The translations under genes were made by a program, and so were the position numbers. From Azospirillum thermophilum (GTDB taxonomy: Bacteria > Pseudomonadota > Alphaproteobacteria > Azospirillales > Azospirillaceae), in assembly GCF_003130795.1 (NCBI RefSeq), contig NZ_CP029353.1, positions 1,069,501-1,133,500 on the forward strand: DNA of 64,000 nt, written 5' to 3'. Positions 63,858-64,000 of the stretch are shown here, in pieces. The notes below the pieces were generated by a model. It saw nothing but the letters and a program-made list of their open reading frames with translations. It was not told the DNA's origin and searched no databases. Within the stretch, counting starts at the first letter, position 1. Every line of letters begins with the position of its first letter.

Positions 63858-64000
63858 ATGGCACGACGCGATGTGTCCTTGACCGGGGTGGAGCGGTTCT
63901 TCGACCCCGGCGAGGTGATCGTTTCCAAAACCGACCTGAAAGGGCGGATCACCTACGCCAACCGCGTCTTCCAGCGCGTGGCGGGCTACAGCGAGGCGGA
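63858..64000 (+). CDS. PAS-domain protein, N-terminal part (runs off window)
   Basis: The ATG at 63858 opens MARRDVSLTGVERFFDPGEV then IVSKTDLKGRITYANRVFQR and VAGYSEAE. The G-x-I-T-Y-A-N-x-x-F and V-A-G-Y-S-E pattern is an Aer-type PAS domain, common in redox-taxis receptors. No stop codon is reached by the window end. The C-terminal domain is unseen. Confidence 0.8.
   Translation, partial: MARRDVSLTGVERFFDPGEVIVSKTDLKGRITYANRVFQRVAGYSEA

Overview
The window is GC-rich, densely coded DNA from a free-living alphaproteobacterium, most likely Azospirillum or a close Rhodospirillales relative. The inference rests on a split b/b' F0 ATP synthase operon, NifQ, a large flagellin of the Azospirillum lateral type, many chemotaxis and two-component genes, minCDE, and a respiratory formate dehydrogenase cluster with DUF3305/DUF3306 partners. 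No insertion sequence, prophage, CRISPR array, rRNA or convincing tRNA was seen.

Layout. 1-4.1 kb: end of a solute-binding protein, aroQ-accB-accC, an unknown protein, a CheY-like protein and a lipoprotein. 4.1-9.9 kb: nifQ, then a degenerate EAL-type protein with a MotA/MotB-like pair, a CoxG-like protein, a YjbQ-like protein and a MORN-repeat protein. 9.9-15.1 kb: ferritin-like protein, LysE-type exporter, DegP-type protease and an OmpR/EnvZ-type pair. 15.1-16.9 kb: zinc module (zur plus a His-rich COG0523 GTPase) with a Zur-like box. 16.9-22.7 kb: DNA repair (photolyase, PdeM, Lhr-like helicase) with an intervening methyltransferase. 23-29 kb: chemoreceptor followed by six tandem stem-loops, glycerate kinase, and flagellin with a sigma-54-like promoter. 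29-32 kb: RidA, FemAB-like and CaiB-type genes.

32-48 kb is the functional centre. It holds moaA with a perfect FNR/FixK box, a multi-[4Fe-4S] protein, tungstate transport genes tupB-tupA, and then fdhD-mobA-DUF3305-DUF3306-TorD-like-Tat peptide-fdh alpha-beta-lipoprotein-gamma-secreted protein. Together these supply molybdopterin, the metal, sulfuration, chaperoning and structural subunits of a periplasm-facing, membrane-bound, cysteine-type formate dehydrogenase. The region also holds a 506-residue protein of unknown function and a repeated TTGTGC/GCACAA operator-like array.

48-64 kb: class II aldolase, a small secreted protein, a membrane histidine kinase, an extradiol-type dioxygenase, the atpIBEF'F operon with terminator, a SCO protein, a chemoreceptor with a C-terminal hemerythrin domain, phoH with a terminator in its leader, minCDE with a strong terminator, an FG-GAP/ASPIC protein and the start of a PAS-domain protein.

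Caution: at least six otherwise normal genes (response regulator, COG0523 GTPase, CaiB, mobA, minE, phoH) each lack one G or C in a short G/C run, and a seventh (glycerate kinase) probably does. The pattern points to consensus-sequence errors rather than six pseudogenes. Those genes are annotated here across the shift.
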